A stretch of DNA of 64,000 nucleotides from Mastacembelus armatus. Taxonomy: Eukaryota; Chordata; Actinopteri; Synbranchiformes; Mastacembelidae. Under the pieces are notes generated by a model that worked only from the letters and a program-made list of their open reading frames with translations, ran no database searches and was not told where the DNA came from. Made by a program: the position numbers and the translations under genes. This document shows positions 62,846 through 64,000 of this stretch, one piece after another (position 1 is the first letter of the stretch; every line of letters starts with the position of its first letter). The DNA is taken from positions 12,878,562 to 12,942,561 of the forward strand of contig NC_046654.1 of assembly GCF_900324485.2 (NCBI RefSeq), written 5' to 3'.

Positions 62846-62919
<74 letters not shown>
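62757..62919. repeat. Compound (TG)n-(GA)n-(CA)n microsatellite
   Basis: About 78 bp of TG, a short mixed TGAGAGTGTG zone, about 38 bp of GA, then about 30 bp of CA. Apparent 100-136-codon frames across it are artefacts of the repeats. Confidence 0.97.
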
Positions 62920-62922
<3 letters not shown>

Positions 62923-64000
62923 GAAGTGAGGAAAGAGCATATTTTTTTGTAGTTTGTAAATCAGCTTAGGGCATTTGGTCATGATCTTTATGACATGATA
63001 CACCCTGATGTGACATTCTGTAGGTAATGATGGTAGAGGTTTTCGGACAGGTTGAACAATATTTTAAATTCTTCTTTTGTGCCTTGAGGACGTGCTTCAG
63101 CTTTTATGAATTGAGAGGTGTGATAGAGGACAATGAAGCAACTCTAAAACGACAAGGTGTGAGCTTATTTACAAACGATATGGCTGTGACAGTAACTTTT
63201 CACCTAAATAAGATTAGAGATGTTTCCTTTAGAGAAATGGTAAAAAAAAAAAAAATAACATCGTGCGATAGACAAACTGATATTTTTAGAGGGGTGAGAC
63301 GGACACTCATCTGCACGTCATATCATTAAATTTGTTTGCAAAACTGAAAATTGCAGTTTGTTTTGTGTAACCAAGGCGATGGTGGCATGAGTCAACTCCT
63401 TGTGACAGGACAACACACACCACAGTCCGCTGGGTGGTCCTTCACTGTCTTAGCATTATTCTGGTCTCTCTACAATAGAAATAACATGTGAGTTTGTTGC
63501 ACTCCCAGCAGTCTAAACTGAAAATGAATGATCCGGCCCCTTTTTCCCCTGAGAGAGGTGTCTGATTATTGGCGACTGTAGCCAGTGCAGATGCACAGTC
63601 AGGCCCAAATGACTGTAATTTGGAGCCAGGGCTTAGTGCAGGGTGAGGCCTGGTATTTTTCTCTAGAGAAGATGGATGGGCTTTCTTGTTACTGACTTTT
63701 CACTACAACTCATGCCTACATACATGCACACTGTGTCACTTTAGATATTCTTCACTGAATAACAAGTTCAGTCTGGCTACAATACGATAAAATATTTAAA
63801 AAATGACCATATATGTATAAGGATTAGAGAAGGATTCAAGTACTTCAGGTACTCACCTTCCGTCTGTCATGGAGCTGCATACTTCTGACATGAGTTAGGA
63901 TCAAACCTCTTTTTCTGGTAATGCCAGAACTAGATTGAACTCTAGTTTTTAGCCATGTTAGCAGGGTGGCTCTAGGGATGACACTGTCATCATCAGTATA
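62920..64000. other. Noncoding DNA to window end
   Basis: One 100-codon open frame near 63027-63329 has no recognisable homology and no splice context. Nothing else seen. Confidence 0.5.

Noticed and set aside
62593-63003. Three overlapping open frames of 105-136 codons
   Set aside because: They are translations of the TG/GA/CA microsatellite (VCVC, SLSL, HTHT) and not proteins.

Overview
This window is nuclear DNA from a bony fish, probably a spiny-rayed (percomorph) teleost. The evidence is compact multi-exon genes with GT-AG introns, proteins that align over their length with vertebrate families, abundant CA/TG/ATCT microsatellites, and repeats typical of teleosts (Rex1/CR1-like LINE ends, a tRNA-derived SINE, a Tc1-like remnant). 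No gene is bacterial or viral. Coding exons were rebuilt by eye from splice sites and reading phase. In every complete gene the exon lengths sum to a multiple of three. Family comparisons come from memory of the human proteins, not from a search.

Layout. Left block (0-29.5 kb): mthfd1 5' end (minus, runs off the left edge), a C14orf28 homolog (plus), klhl28 (minus) and togaram1 (plus). The last three correspond to human 14q21.2. Right block (29.7-58 kb): ccdc28b, tmem39b and khdrbs1 (all minus), zbtb8os/archease (minus), rbbp4 (plus), sync/syncoilin (minus), and a probable first exon of a KIAA1522/nhsl3-like gene (plus). This block corresponds to human 1p35. From 58 kb to the end I see no coding exon, only microsatellite-rich DNA that may be a long first intron.

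The genes are mostly paired. mthfd1/C14orf28, klhl28/togaram1 and zbtb8os/rbbp4 are head to head; for zbtb8os/rbbp4 the two start codons are only 262 bp apart around ETS, CCAAT and E2F-like motifs. C14orf28/klhl28, togaram1/ccdc28b and rbbp4/sync are tail to tail. These are housekeeping and developmental genes (folate metabolism, ubiquitin-ligase adaptor, ciliary microtubules, RNA binding, tRNA ligation cofactor, chromatin), not a single pathway.

I found no new molecular system. The observations most worth checking are: a togaram1 gene without the first TOG domain of the human protein; a 23-nt microexon in ccdc28b with a weak donor followed by a U-rich tract; a roughly 250-bp imperfect inverted repeat just upstream of the putative nhsl3 promoter; the junction between the 14q21-like and 1p35-like gene blocks; and a divergent QUA2 segment in khdrbs1.
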